Shown here: positions 28,173 to 36,269 of the stretch, piece by piece
How the letters are laid out: each line of letters begins with the position of its first letter
How positions within the stretch are numbered: the first letter of the stretch is position 1
Assembly: GCF_026340655.1 (NCBI RefSeq)
Contig: NZ_JAPEOZ010000001.1
Location: 8,432,001-8,496,000, forward strand
Source: Streptomyces sp. NBC_01275
GTDB taxonomy: Bacteria > Actinomycetota > Actinomycetes > Streptomycetales > Streptomycetaceae
Direction: 5' to 3'
DNA length: 64,000 nt
Made by a program: the position numbers and the translations under genes
The notes under the pieces: generated by a model
What the model was told of the DNA's origin: nothing
What the model saw: only the letters and a program-made list of their open reading frames with translations
Databases searched by the model: none

Positions 28173-28823
28173 ATGCCGAAAGAAGCCCGTCCGAGCACCG
28201 GAGAGCAGGCCAAGCAGCATGCGCTCGCGCAGCTGCGGCAGGCGATCCTGCACGGCGAGATGGCCCCGGCGCAGCGGCTGGTGGAGAACGAGCTCGCCGA
28301 GCAGTTCGGTGTGACACGGGCCAGCATCCGTGCGGCGCTCATCGATCTGGAGTCCCAGGGACTCGTGGAGCGGATCCGCAACCGCGGCTCGCGGGTGCGG
28401 GTGGTGACCGTGGACGAAGCGGTGGCCATCACCGAGTGCCGCATGGTCCTCGAAGGGCTGTGCGCGGCGAAGGCGGCCGTCGCCGCAAGCGACGAGCAGC
28501 TGCTCCAGCTGACCGACCTCGGCACGGCGATGAGCAAGGCCGTCGCCGACGGCGAGCCGGTCACCTACTCCGACCTCAACCACGAACTGCACGTCCGCAT
28601 CCGGGAGTTCTCCGACCAGCGGACCGCGCAGGAGCTGTTGGAGCGGCTCAACGCCCAACTGGTGCGCCACCGCTTCCAGTTGGCGCTGCGGCCGGGGCGG
28701 CCGCAGCAATCCCTGAACGAGCACCTGACCATGATCGAAGCGATCAGGGCCAGGGACCCGCAGGCGGCCGAGACGGCCGTCCGCGCCCACCTCACCAGTG
28801 TGATCGAGGCGCTGCGCGACTGA
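28173..28823 (+). CDS. GntR-family regulator (FadR/FCD subfamily)
   Basis: The 216-residue protein has a winged helix QLRQAILHGEMAPAQRLVEN, then FGVTRASIRAALIDLESQG. The all-helical FCD ligand domain has Asp/His metal-site residues in DLNHELHVRIREF and NEHLTMIEAIRARD. The start follows GGGAGGG. FCD regulators usually sense organic acids. It heads the aromatic-acid gene set, and its own promoter and the transporter promoter share a palindrome of the GntR type, so it is very likely the local repressor. Confidence 0.9.
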   Translation: MPKEARPSTGEQAKQHALAQLRQAILHGEMAPAQRLVENELAEQFGVTRASIRAALIDLESQGLVERIRNRGSRVRVVTVDEAVAITECRMVLEGLCAAKAAVAASDEQLLQLTDLGTAMSKAVADGEPVTYSDLNHELHVRIREFSDQRTAQELLERLNAQLVRHRFQLALRPGRPQQSLNEHLTMIEAIRARDPQAAETAVRAHLTSVIEALRD

Positions 28824-28880
28824 TCGCGACCGATCGCGGCGGTGCGGGCGGGCGCCCATCTGTCACCAAGGAGATTCAGC

Positions 28881-29633
28881 ATGACCCAGGCCAACGCGCC
28901 CGCCGTCCCACCCCGATCGACCCTCGTCGTCACCGCGCACGCCGGGGACTTCGTGTGGCGGGCGGGCGGCGCCATCGCCCTGGCCGCCTCGCGCGGGGAG
29001 AAGGTCACCATCGCCTGTCTGACCTTCGGCGAGCGCGGCGAGTCCGCCAAGGCGTGGCGTGAGGGCAGGAAGCTCGAGGAGATCAAGGCGATCCGCCGGG
29101 ACGAGGCCGAGCGCGCCGCCGCGACCCTGGGCGCCGAGGTCCGCTTCTTCGACGCCGGCGACTACCCGCTGGTGGCCACCGCCGAGCTGACCGACCGGCT
29201 CGTCGCCGTCTACCGCGACACGCAGCCGGACGTCGTCCTCACCCACCCCGCCGAGGACCCGTACAACGGCGACCACCCGGCCGCGAGCCGGATGGCCCTG
29301 GAGGCCCGTGTCCTCGCCCAGGCCATCGGCTACCCGGGCGAGGGCGAGATCATCGGCGCGCCGCCCGTCTTCTACTTCGAGCCGCACCAGCCCGAGATGA
29401 GCGGCTTCAAGCCCGAGGTCCTGCTCGACATCACCGAGGTGTGGGCCGCCAAGCGCACGGCCATGGAGTGCCTCGGCGCCCAGCAGCACCTGTGGGACTA
29501 CTACACCGACCTCGCCGTCCGCCGGGGCGTCCAGCTCAAGCGCAACGCCGGCCCCAACCTGGGCCTGGCGCACAAGACCATGGCCGAGGCGTACATGCGC
29601 CCCTACCCGCAGATCGCGAAGGAGCTGGCATAG
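28881..29633 (+). CDS. PIG-L-family hydrolase, probable 4-oxalomesaconate hydratase (GalB-type)
   Basis: The 250-residue protein has the PIG-L/LmbE fold. The first motif is TAHAGDFVWRAGGAI, a variant of the classical AHPDDE zinc site, followed by CLTFGERGES, FFDAGDYPL and HPAEDPYNGDHPAASRMAL. This variant is shared by GalB-like hydratases, which add water to 4-oxalomesaconate to give 4-carboxy-4-hydroxy-2-oxoadipate. The start at 28881 follows AAGGAG. It sits directly before an RraA-type aldolase and a PrpF-type tautomerase, exactly the partners of GalB in the gallate pathway. The family assignment is firm; the substrate is inferred from context. Confidence 0.78.
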   Translation: MTQANAPAVPPRSTLVVTAHAGDFVWRAGGAIALAASRGEKVTIACLTFGERGESAKAWREGRKLEEIKAIRRDEAERAAATLGAEVRFFDAGDYPLVATAELTDRLVAVYRDTQPDVVLTHPAEDPYNGDHPAASRMALEARVLAQAIGYPGEGEIIGAPPVFYFEPHQPEMSGFKPEVLLDITEVWAAKRTAMECLGAQQHLWDYYTDLAVRRGVQLKRNAGPNLGLAHKTMAEAYMRPYPQIAKELA

Positions 29634-29635
29634 CC

Positions 29636-30412
29636 ATGGGCGGAGTGATCGTCACCAACCCGCCGAAGGCGGACGCGGCCGACGTCGAGGCCCTGGGCGG
29701 CTTCGGCGTGGCCACCGTCAGCGAGGCGATGGGCCGAACCGGGCTGCTGAGCCCGCAGATCCGGCCCGTCCAGCAGGGCGTGCGGATGGTCGGCACCGCC
29801 GTCACCGTGCTCAGCTGGCCCGGCGACAACCTCATGATCCACGCGGCCGTGGAGCAGTGCGGCGAGGGCGACGTCCTGGTCGTCACCACCACCTCCCCGT
29901 CCACCGACGGCATGTTCGGCGAGCTGTTCGCCACAGCGCTGCAACAGCGCGGGGTGCGCGGCCTGATCACCAACGCCGGCGTCCGCGACACCCAGGAACT
30001 GCGGGACATGGACTTTCCCGCCTGGGCGCGGGCCGTCTCCGCGCAGGGCACGGTGAAGGCGACCGGCGGCTCGGTCAACGTGCCGGTCGCGATCGACGGC
30101 CAGGTGATCCGCCCCGGCGACGTGATCCTCGCCGACGACGACGGCGTCGTGGTCGTCCCGCGCGAGCGCGCCCGCGCCGCCGCCCTGGCGTCCGAGGCCC
30201 GCGAGGCCAAGGAGGCGAGGACCCGCGCCGCCTTCCTCGACGGCGAACTCGGCCTGGACCGCTACGGGTTGCGCGACACCCTCAAGCGACTGGGCGTGGA
30301 GTACCGGACGTACGAGGAGCACCAAGGAGACGAGGGGCGCGCGGGGCGCGAAGGGTCCGAGGGGCGCGCGGGGCGCGAAGGGTCCGAGGGTCGTGCGGGG
30401 GAGCGGTCGTGA
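29636..30412 (+). CDS. RraA-like aldolase, probable 4-carboxy-4-hydroxy-2-oxoadipate aldolase (GalC-type)
   Basis: The 258-residue protein has the RraA/HMG aldolase fold, with GLITNAGVRDTQELRDMDFP holding the Arg-Asp pair that binds substrate and divalent metal, and VIRPGDVILADDDGVVVVPR near the end of the core. Such enzymes split 4-carboxy-4-hydroxy-2-oxoadipate into pyruvate and oxaloacetate. The core ends near residue 230. The last 25 residues are a repeat (EGRAGREGS units) coded by a 27-bp tandem repeat and are not part of the family. GGAG precedes the ATG, which lies 2 bases after the hydratase stop. Its end overlaps the next gene start. Confidence 0.82.
   Translation: MGGVIVTNPPKADAADVEALGGFGVATVSEAMGRTGLLSPQIRPVQQGVRMVGTAVTVLSWPGDNLMIHAAVEQCGEGDVLVVTTTSPSTDGMFGELFATALQQRGVRGLITNAGVRDTQELRDMDFPAWARAVSAQGTVKATGGSVNVPVAIDGQVIRPGDVILADDDGVVVVPRERARAAALASEAREAKEARTRAAFLDGELGLDRYGLRDTLKRLGVEYRTYEEHQGDEGRAGREGSEGRAGREGSEGRAGERS
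30334..30387. repeat. 27-bp in-frame tandem repeat in the aldolase 3' end
   Basis: Two perfect 27-base copies (30334-30360, 30361-30387) and a partial third add EGRAGREGS units to the C-terminus. The reading frame is kept. Confidence 0.9.
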
Positions 30413-31647
30413 CGTTCGTGCCCGAGGAGGTGCCCTGTCTGCTGATGCGGGGCGGCACCTCCAAGGGCGCCTACTTCCTCGCCGAGGACCTCCCGGCCGA
30501 ACCGGCCCTGCGCGACGAGCTGTTGCTGCGCGTCATGGGCAGCCCCGACGAGCGGCAGATCGACGGCGTCGGCGGGGCGCACCCGCTCACCAGCAAGGTG
30601 GCCGTGGTGTCGCCCTCCGCCGATCCGCACGCCGACGTCGACTACCTCTTCCTCCAAGTCGCCGTCGACAGGCCGGAGGTGAGCGACCGTCAGAACTGCG
30701 GGAACATCCTCGCCGGCGTCGGCCCGTTCGCCGTCGAGCGCGGACTCGTGGCGGCGGGGGAGCAGGAGACCGCCGTCCGCATCCGCATGGTCAACACCGG
30801 CGACCACGCGACGGCGACCTTCCCGACCCCCGGCGGCCGGGTGCGCTACACCGGGGACGCCGAGATCTCGGGCGTGCCCGGGACGGCGGCGCCCGTGGTG
30901 ATCGAGTTCCCGCCGAGCGCCCACCCGCTGCTGCCCACCGGCAATGTCCGCGACGAGATCGACGGCATCGCGGTGACCTGCGTGGACAACGGGATGCCGA
31001 CGGTGCTCATCGAGGCGACCTCGCTCAAGGTCACCGGCTACGAGTCGCCGCGGGACCTGGAGGAGGACGTGGCCCTCGCCGACCGGCTGCGCGCGATCCG
31101 GCTGGCGGCGGGCCGTCTCATGGGCCTCGGCGACGTCTCGGACGCCACCGTGCCCAAGCTCACCCTGCTCGCCGCGCCCCGCGCAGGCGGCGCGATCACC
31201 ACCCGCACCTTCATCCCGGTGCGCTGCCACACCTCCATCGGCGTGCTCGGTGCGGCCAGCGTCGCCGCCGGCCTGCGCATCGAAGGCGGCGTGGGCGCAC
31301 GGCTCGCACGGCTCACGCCCGACAGTGACCGAATGCGCATAGAACATCCCACGGGATTCCTGGACATCGAAAGTAGCCTCGGAACCGCCCCCGACGGACT
31401 GCCCGCCGCCCGCCGCACCGCCGTGGTCCGCACGGCCCGCAAGCTCTTCGACGGCACGGTGTTCCCCCGTTCTCCCCGTTCCGCCCCTTCTCTCCCTTCC
31501 GCCCGCTCTCTCCGTTCCCCCGGTTCCGCCGGTTCCCCCGGTTCCGCCGGTTCCCCCGGTTCCGCCGGTTCCCCCGGTTCCGCCGGTTCCCCCGGCTCCG
31601 CCGGGACGGCGCCGATCCCCGCACCCTTCCAAGGAGGTCAACGATGA
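30409..31647 (+). CDS. PrpF/GalD-family tautomerase (probable 4-oxalomesaconate tautomerase)
   Basis: The 412-residue protein opens VPCLLMRGGTSKGAYFLAED, the PrpF/GalD opening. It also has DGVGGAHPLTSKVAVVSPS, NCGNILAGVGPFA with the active-site Cys, and RCHTSIGVLGAASVA. The fold is diaminopimelate-epimerase-like. GalD converts the keto and enol forms of 4-oxalomesaconate; PrpF isomerises 2-methylaconitate. Context favours the former. The core ends near residue 355. The last 55 residues are Ser/Pro/Gly-rich with SPGSAG repeats. The GTG start overlaps the aldolase stop; the stop overlaps the dioxygenase ATG. Confidence 0.82.
   Translation: MTFVPEEVPCLLMRGGTSKGAYFLAEDLPAEPALRDELLLRVMGSPDERQIDGVGGAHPLTSKVAVVSPSADPHADVDYLFLQVAVDRPEVSDRQNCGNILAGVGPFAVERGLVAAGEQETAVRIRMVNTGDHATATFPTPGGRVRYTGDAEISGVPGTAAPVVIEFPPSAHPLLPTGNVRDEIDGIAVTCVDNGMPTVLIEATSLKVTGYESPRDLEEDVALADRLRAIRLAAGRLMGLGDVSDATVPKLTLLAAPRAGGAITTRTFIPVRCHTSIGVLGAASVAAGLRIEGGVGARLARLTPDSDRMRIEHPTGFLDIESSLGTAPDGLPAARRTAVVRTARKLFDGTVFPRSPRSAPSLPSARSLRSPGSAGSPGSAGSPGSAGSPGSAGSPGSAGTAPIPAPFQGGQR
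31522..31593. repeat. 18-bp in-frame tandem repeat in the tautomerase 3' end
   Basis: Four perfect copies of GGTTCCGCCGGTTCCCCC code for SAGSPG units at the C-terminus, outside the catalytic core. Confidence 0.92.
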
Positions 31648-32594
31648 CTCCGCCGCTCGGCGACATCGCCCACATCGGCCACGCCCAGCTCTTCACCCCG
31701 GACCTGGACGCCAGCGTCGCCTTCTTCACCGACTATCTCGGGCTGACCGTCAACGGGCAGGACGGCGACACGGTCTGTCTGCGGACCTTCGACGACTACG
31801 AGCACCACAGCCTGGTGCTCACCGCCCGCGCACAGCCCGGCCTCGGCCGGCTCGCCCTGCGCACCTCCAGCGAGGAGGCCCTGCACCGCCGTGTCGAAGC
31901 GGTGGAGGCGGCGGGCGGGGCCGGGCGCTGGGTCGAGGACGAACCCGGGCTCGGCAAGCTCTACGTCACCGCCGACCCGGACGGACACGAGCACGCCCTG
32001 TACTGGGAGAGCGAGTACTACCGGGCCCCCGAGGAGCTGAAGCCGGCGCTGAAGAACCAGCCGCAGGCCAAGCCCAACCGGGGCGTGGGCGTACGGCGCC
32101 TGGACCACGTCAACTTCCTCGCCGCCGACGTCCTCGCCAACGCCGAGTTCCAGCAGGACGTCCTCGGGGCCCGGCCCACCGAGCAGATCCGCCTCGACAC
32201 GGGGAAGATCGCGGCGCGCTGGCTGACGTACACGAACAAGTCGTACGACGTCGTCTACACGTCGGACTGGACCGGCAGCGCCGGGCGGCTGCACCACATC
32301 GCCTTCGCGACCGACACGCGGGAGGACGTCCTGCGGGCGGCCGACCTGGCGATCGACAGCGGGGTGTTCATCGAGACGGGCCCGCACAAGCACGCCATCC
32401 AGCAGACGTTCTTCCTGTACGTCTACGAGCCCGGCGGCAACCGCATCGAGCTGTGCAACCCCCTCACACGCCTCGTCCTGGCCCCTGACTGGCCGCTCGT
32501 CACCTGGACCGAGGAGGAGCGCAAGAAGGGGCAGGCCTGGGGCCTGAAGACCATCGAGTCCTTCCACACGCACGGCACGCCGCCTGTGGGCTGA
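31644..32594 (+). CDS. Two-domain VOC extradiol ring-cleavage dioxygenase
   Basis: The 316-residue protein is a type I extradiol dioxygenase with two vicinal-oxygen-chelate modules. The N-terminal module begins IAHIGHAQLFTPDLDASVAF. The C-terminal module carries the Fe(II) triad: His in RRLDHVNFLAADV, His in GRLHHIAFATDT and Glu in GGNRIELCNPL. This is the arrangement of catechol 2,3-dioxygenase. It is coupled by a 4-base overlap to the tautomerase gene, so the ring-cleavage product is expected to feed that enzyme, which points to gallate or a protocatechuate-like acid as substrate. The known gallate dioxygenase is an unrelated LigAB-type enzyme. Confidence 0.88.
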   Translation: MTPPLGDIAHIGHAQLFTPDLDASVAFFTDYLGLTVNGQDGDTVCLRTFDDYEHHSLVLTARAQPGLGRLALRTSSEEALHRRVEAVEAAGGAGRWVEDEPGLGKLYVTADPDGHEHALYWESEYYRAPEELKPALKNQPQAKPNRGVGVRRLDHVNFLAADVLANAEFQQDVLGARPTEQIRLDTGKIAARWLTYTNKSYDVVYTSDWTGSAGRLHHIAFATDTREDVLRAADLAIDSGVFIETGPHKHAIQQTFFLYVYEPGGNRIELCNPLTRLVLAPDWPLVTWTEEERKKGQAWGLKTIESFHTHGTPPVG

Positions 32595-32641
32595 CCCCTC
32601 CCGGGTGCACAGAACTCCCGGTGGGATCGATTGTCGATGAG

Positions 32642-32687
32642 ATTGTTGACAAAAACGTTGACACTCCAGGTTCCGGATCCCTAGCGT
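32642..32687 (+). promoter_or_regulatory. Promoter and GntR operator before the MFS importer
   Basis: ATTGTTGACAAA (32642-32653) repeats the core of the palindrome before the GntR gene. TTGACA at 32658-32663, then 18 bases, then TAGCGT at 32682-32687 form a strong promoter. The operator lies just upstream of the -35, so the transporter is transcribed separately but under the same regulator. Confidence 0.75.
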
Positions 32688-32741
32688 TTGCGCACCATCG
32701 TCCCCTCCAGGGAACGCCTCCTGGACGAGAGGAAAACAAAG

Positions 32742-34076
32742 ATGTCCTCCTCCCCCGCCCCCGCGCTGTCCGCTCGCGGCAGCAGACTGGCCCTGCTGGT
32801 CGTCGGTCTGTGCTGGCTGGCCGTGCTCTTCGACGGCCTCGACATGTTCATCTACGGCTCGGTGCTGCCGCACCTGCTGGAGACCAGGACCTTCGGCCTC
32901 ACCCCGGACACGGCCGGCGACCTCGGCAGCTACGCCACCTTCGGCATGCTGGTCGGCGCCCTCACCGCGGGCACCGTCGCCGACCGCATCGGGCGCAAGA
33001 AGCTGATGGTGGCGTGCGTGATCCTCTTCTCGCTGGCCTCCGCCGTGTGCGCCGTGGCCGGCAGCGTCGAGGTCTTCGGCCTCGGCCGGACCCTGGCGGG
33101 CGTCGGCCTCGGCGGCCTGCTGCCCACCGCGATCAGCATGGTCTCCGACTACGCCCCGCGCGGCCGCGGCGCCCTCGTCATCGGCCTGCTGATGACCGCC
33201 CACCACGCCGGCGGCATCCTCTCCGCCTACGTCGCCAAGTGGCTCATCGACCCGGTCGGCTGGCGCGCCGCGTTCTGGGTGTGCGTGCTCCCGCTGCTCT
33301 TCGCCCCGGTGCTGGCCAGGTTCCTGCCCGAGTCGCTGAGCTTCCTCGTCGCCAAGGGCCGCGCCGACGAGGCCCGCGAACTCGCCGCCCGCTACGACGT
33401 CGAGCTGCCCGCCGCCAAGTCCGGCAAGCAGGGCGCGGCCGACCGCTGGAACGCGCTCCAGAACCTCTTCCGCGGCGGTGAGTGGACCCAGACCGTCCTG
33501 TACTGGCTGGCCTCCTTCGGCGGTCTCCTCCTCGTCTACGGCGTCGCCACCTGGCTGCCCACCCTGATGCGCGCCGAGGGCTACGCACTGGGCTCCGCCC
33601 TCACCTTCGTCGTCGTCTTCAACCTCGGCGGCATCGTGGGCATGCTGGTGGCCGGCCGCGCCGCCGACCGCTTCGGCGCCCCGCGCATCTCGGCGATCTG
33701 GTTCGCGCTGACCGCCGTCGGCGTCTTCCTGCTCAGCGTCCACATGGCGACGACCGTGACGATGATCGTCGTCTTCCTCACCGGCGTGTTCCTCAACAGC
33801 GCCCAGACGATGATCTACGCGACCGTCTCCATCCGCTCCGACCCCGACAACCGGGCCACCGCCGTCGGCTGGACCTCCGGCATGGGCCGCTTCGGCGCCG
33901 TCTTCGGCCCGTGGCTCGGCGGCCAGCTGCTCGCCGCGGGCAACGGCGACTGGGGCTTCACCGCGTTCGCGCTGGCCGGTCTGTCGTCCATGGTCTTCAT
34001 CGGCATCGCCGCGCTGCGTAGCGCCAAGCAGACGCCTCGCGACAGCGCCGACCAGGAGCTCGTCGGCGCGCACTGA
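32742..34076 (+). CDS. MFS transporter, aromatic acid:H+ symporter type
   Basis: The 444-residue protein has twelve helices. It opens LCWLAVLFDGLDMFIYGSVL (the D-G-x-D motif of the AAHS family) and carries the motif A loop GTVADRIGRKKLMV and FLPESLSFLVAKG after helix 6. AAHS members such as PcaK, BenK and GalT import protocatechuate, benzoate or gallate with protons. The start at 32742 follows GAGAGG. With the pathway genes upstream, gallate or a related acid is the likely cargo. Confidence 0.9.
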   Translation: MSSSPAPALSARGSRLALLVVGLCWLAVLFDGLDMFIYGSVLPHLLETRTFGLTPDTAGDLGSYATFGMLVGALTAGTVADRIGRKKLMVACVILFSLASAVCAVAGSVEVFGLGRTLAGVGLGGLLPTAISMVSDYAPRGRGALVIGLLMTAHHAGGILSAYVAKWLIDPVGWRAAFWVCVLPLLFAPVLARFLPESLSFLVAKGRADEARELAARYDVELPAAKSGKQGAADRWNALQNLFRGGEWTQTVLYWLASFGGLLLVYGVATWLPTLMRAEGYALGSALTFVVVFNLGGIVGMLVAGRAADRFGAPRISAIWFALTAVGVFLLSVHMATTVTMIVVFLTGVFLNSAQTMIYATVSIRSDPDNRATAVGWTSGMGRFGAVFGPWLGGQLLAAGNGDWGFTAFALAGLSSMVFIGIAALRSAKQTPRDSADQELVGAH

Positions 34077-34105
34077 CCAGGCGCGCCGCCACCGGGGGCA
34101 AGGAC

Positions 34106-34145
34106 GGACGCCGGCCACCGCACACCCTGTGCGGGGCCGGCGTCC
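34106..34145 (+). terminator. Intrinsic terminator after the MFS importer
   Basis: A 17-bp stem with one bulged A (34117) has an ACCCT loop at 34124-34128. It is very GC-rich with no T-run. It ends the catabolic gene set that begins at 28149. Confidence 0.8.
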
Positions 34146-34205
34146 GGCGTGCCACGGCGGTCCGTTCGGGGTGCGCCCGAGCGGATACGGCGTCACGCTC
34201 GACGT

Positions 34206-34994
34206 ATGAGCGAGCGGTGGGAGGTGCGGCGGGCGGGCGCGGTGGACGCCTCGCACCGGGTGCTGATGATTCCGGGGGCGCTGTGCACGACCGTGTTCTA
34301 CGCGGACGTCATGGCCGAGCCGGCGGTGGCGGGCCTGGGGATGGTCGCGGCGGCCCTGCCGGGGTTCGGCCGCACCGAGGCGCCCGAGGACGTGTCCATG
34401 GAGCACTACGCCCGGCTGATGGCGGACTTCGCCGCCGACGCCGGCTGCGACACGGTCGTCGGGCACAGCCTGGGCGCGAACGTGGCGATCGAGATGGCGG
34501 CGGCGGGCCTGTTCGCGGGCCCCGTGGTGCTGCTGTCGCCGGCCTTCTCGCGCGGGGACGAGTCGAGGCCCCTGTCCGTGATGAACACCGTGGGACGGGT
34601 CCCCGGGCTCGGGACGGCGGCCTGGGCCGGCATGCTGAGACTGCTGCCCCGGGCGATGAAGGACGACCTGCCGCCGGAGCACGCCGAGGCGCTGGCCGCG
34701 GTGCTGGGCGACAACGACCCGGCGACCTGCCGCCGCATCGTACGGCGCTACTACGCCTACCTGGACCGGTATCCGTCCCTGGTCCCGAGGCTGTGCGAGG
34801 CCGGGGTCCCGGCCTGGGTGGTGCGCGGCGACCGCGACGACATCGGCCTGACCGACGAGGAGCGGCGCGGGCTGGAAGCCTGCCCGCACGTCCGGATGGT
34901 CGCGGTCCCCGACGCGGGGCACCTCGCCCTGGTGGAGCAGCCCGCGCGGGTCGCCGACGTGGTGGCGGAGGCGGTCACGGCGGCGGTGCGCTGA
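34206..34994 (+). CDS. Alpha/beta hydrolase
   Basis: The 262-residue protein has VLMIPGALCTTVFYADV (oxyanion loop), the nucleophile elbow VVGHSLGANVAI, VVRGDRDDIGL with the acid and VPDAGHLALVEQP with the catalytic His. It looks like an esterase or C-C hydrolase of the MenH/meta-cleavage type. It stands alone between the gallate-like set and the larger locus, and a connection to either is unproven. The start is ATG 34206; no clear Shine-Dalgarno is seen. Confidence 0.85.
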   Translation: MSERWEVRRAGAVDASHRVLMIPGALCTTVFYADVMAEPAVAGLGMVAAALPGFGRTEAPEDVSMEHYARLMADFAADAGCDTVVGHSLGANVAIEMAAAGLFAGPVVLLSPAFSRGDESRPLSVMNTVGRVPGLGTAAWAGMLRLLPRAMKDDLPPEHAEALAAVLGDNDPATCRRIVRRYYAYLDRYPSLVPRLCEAGVPAWVVRGDRDDIGLTDEERRGLEACPHVRMVAVPDAGHLALVEQPARVADVVAEAVTAAVR

Positions 34995-35084
34995 GGGTCG
35001 TACGCAGTCCGCTGGACGCCCTACTCGGTCGCGCCGCGCGCAGTCCTGCCGTGCTCAGTCGTGCCGTGCTCACTTGTGCCGTGC

Positions 35085-35498
35085 TCAGTCGTCCGAGCCC
35101 ATCTGGTCCTCCGCCGACAGGTGTTCCACCGTTTTGCCGGTCTCGGTGAACGTGCGGGTGACATGGCCCGAGGAGTACACCCACAGGATCCGCAGCGGGC
35201 GGTCGCCGATGTTGCGGAACAGGTGGGGGATCGGGGAGGGGATGTACGTGGTGTCGAACTGCTCCAGCTTCGTCACCTCGCCGTCGACCCAGACCTCCGC
35301 CTCGCCGTCGAGGACCGTCACGTGCTCGTCGCAGTTGTGCGAGTGCAGCGGGGCTCCGGAGCCGACGGGGTAGACGCTCATGCCGCTGGTGATGCGGTTC
35401 TCCCCGTGCGCCGAGGGCGTGGTGATCAACGGCGTCGTCACGACGGCCCCGCCGCGGTCCAGCAGCGGCACCGACGCGACTTTGATGATGGTGGTCAT
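35085..35498 (-). CDS. Cupin-domain protein
   Basis: A 137-residue cupin with a metal site: [20 protein letters not shown] gives His, His and Glu, and [18 protein letters not shown] gives the last His. It may be a dioxygenase or an isomerase. It is divergent from the CMD-family gene, and the LysR-type dyad at 35545 lies between them, so it probably belongs to the same regulon. GC-rich short repeats (GTGCTCAGTCGTGCC-like) lie in the gap to its right neighbour at about 35040-35090. Confidence 0.8.
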   Translation of the reverse strand: MTTIIKVASVPLLDRGGAVVTTPLITTPSAHGENRITSGMSVYPVGSGAPLHSHNCDEHVTVLDGEAEVWVDGEVTKLEQFDTTYIPSPIPHLFRNIGDRPLRILWVYSSGHVTRTFTETGKTVEHLSAEDQMGSDD

Positions 35499-35544
35499 GT
35501 CGGACGACGTTAGGCCGCCGCCCGGCGAATGGGGGGCCTCCGGC

Positions 35545-35563
35545 ATGCAGTTTTACGTTGCGC
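35545..35563. promoter_or_regulatory. LysR-type site A
   Basis: ATGCAGTTTTACGTTGCGC shares the GCA-N9-TGC core and the complete right arm with the sites at 40952 and 50292. It lies between the cupin gene and the CMD-led transporter operon. A weak -10 (TACCTT, 35596-35601) begins 42 bases from its centre. Confidence 0.5.
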
Positions 35564-35681
35564 TCCGAGGTGGGTGAGCTTCTCGGACCCGGCTGTACCT
35601 TCACCTGCACCGCACGGCTTGACGATCCGTGTTCGTAGTGCGCCGGAAAGAAGCCGGAAAGAAAAGGCAGGTATCGGCCAG

Positions 35682-36269
35682 ATGAGGCTCCCCGTTCTCA
35701 GCGAAGAGGAAATGGATGCGCGGCAGCAGGAGCTGGCCGCCCGGATCGCCGGCCGCCGAGGCGCGGTGCGCGGTCCCTTCCGGGTCTGGCTGCACAGCCC
35801 GGAGATGTGCGAGCGGGCCGAGTCCCTCGGCGCCTTCGCCCGGTTCGACTGCAGTCTGCCCGAGCATCTGCGCGAGCTGACCCTGCTCATGGCCGCCCGC
35901 AACTGGGACGCGCAGTACTCGTGGAACGCCCATGTGCGCCAGGCCGTCGAGGCCGGCGTCCCCGAGGCCGCCGTGAAGGCCATCGCCGAGAAGCGCGAGG
36001 CGGTCTTCGACAACGCGGCGGACCAGGCGTTCTACCAGTTCTGCCGGGAGATCCTCGACGAGCACTTCGTCACCGACGCCACCTTCGCCGCCGCCCTGGA
36101 CCACTTCGGCTCCAGGGGCCTGGTGGACACCATCGGCGCGCTCGGCAACTTCACGATGCTCGGCATGTGCCTGAACACCTTCCAGGTGGACCTCCAGGCC
36201 GACAGGGAGCCCCCGTTCCCGGACGTCCGCGGCTACGGACGCGTGGCCCCCGACGGCGACCGGCCGTGA
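35682..36269 (+). CDS. Carboxymuconolactone decarboxylase-family protein
   Basis: The 195-residue AhpD/CMD-fold protein has LPEHLRELTLLMAARNWDAQ and YSWNAHVRQAVEAGVPEAAV, the central helices of the family. The CxxC pair of peroxidase-type members is absent and is replaced by the YSWNAH region, so it is more like decarboxylase-type or orphan members. The ATG at 682 is chosen over longer frames because the family begins there. It is the first gene of the importer operon; its stop overlaps the GTG of the ATPase gene. Such proteins occur often in aromatic-catabolism clusters. Confidence 0.82.
   Translation: MRLPVLSEEEMDARQQELAARIAGRRGAVRGPFRVWLHSPEMCERAESLGAFARFDCSLPEHLRELTLLMAARNWDAQYSWNAHVRQAVEAGVPEAAVKAIAEKREAVFDNAADQAFYQFCREILDEHFVTDATFAAALDHFGSRGLVDTIGALGNFTMLGMCLNTFQVDLQADREPPFPDVRGYGRVAPDGDRP

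Noticed and set aside
31638..34922. Minus-strand open frame of 1,094 codons
   Set aside because: It covers four well-supported plus-strand genes (dioxygenase, importer, hydrolase and part of the tautomerase end) and crosses a terminator. Composition is that of an antisense shadow.
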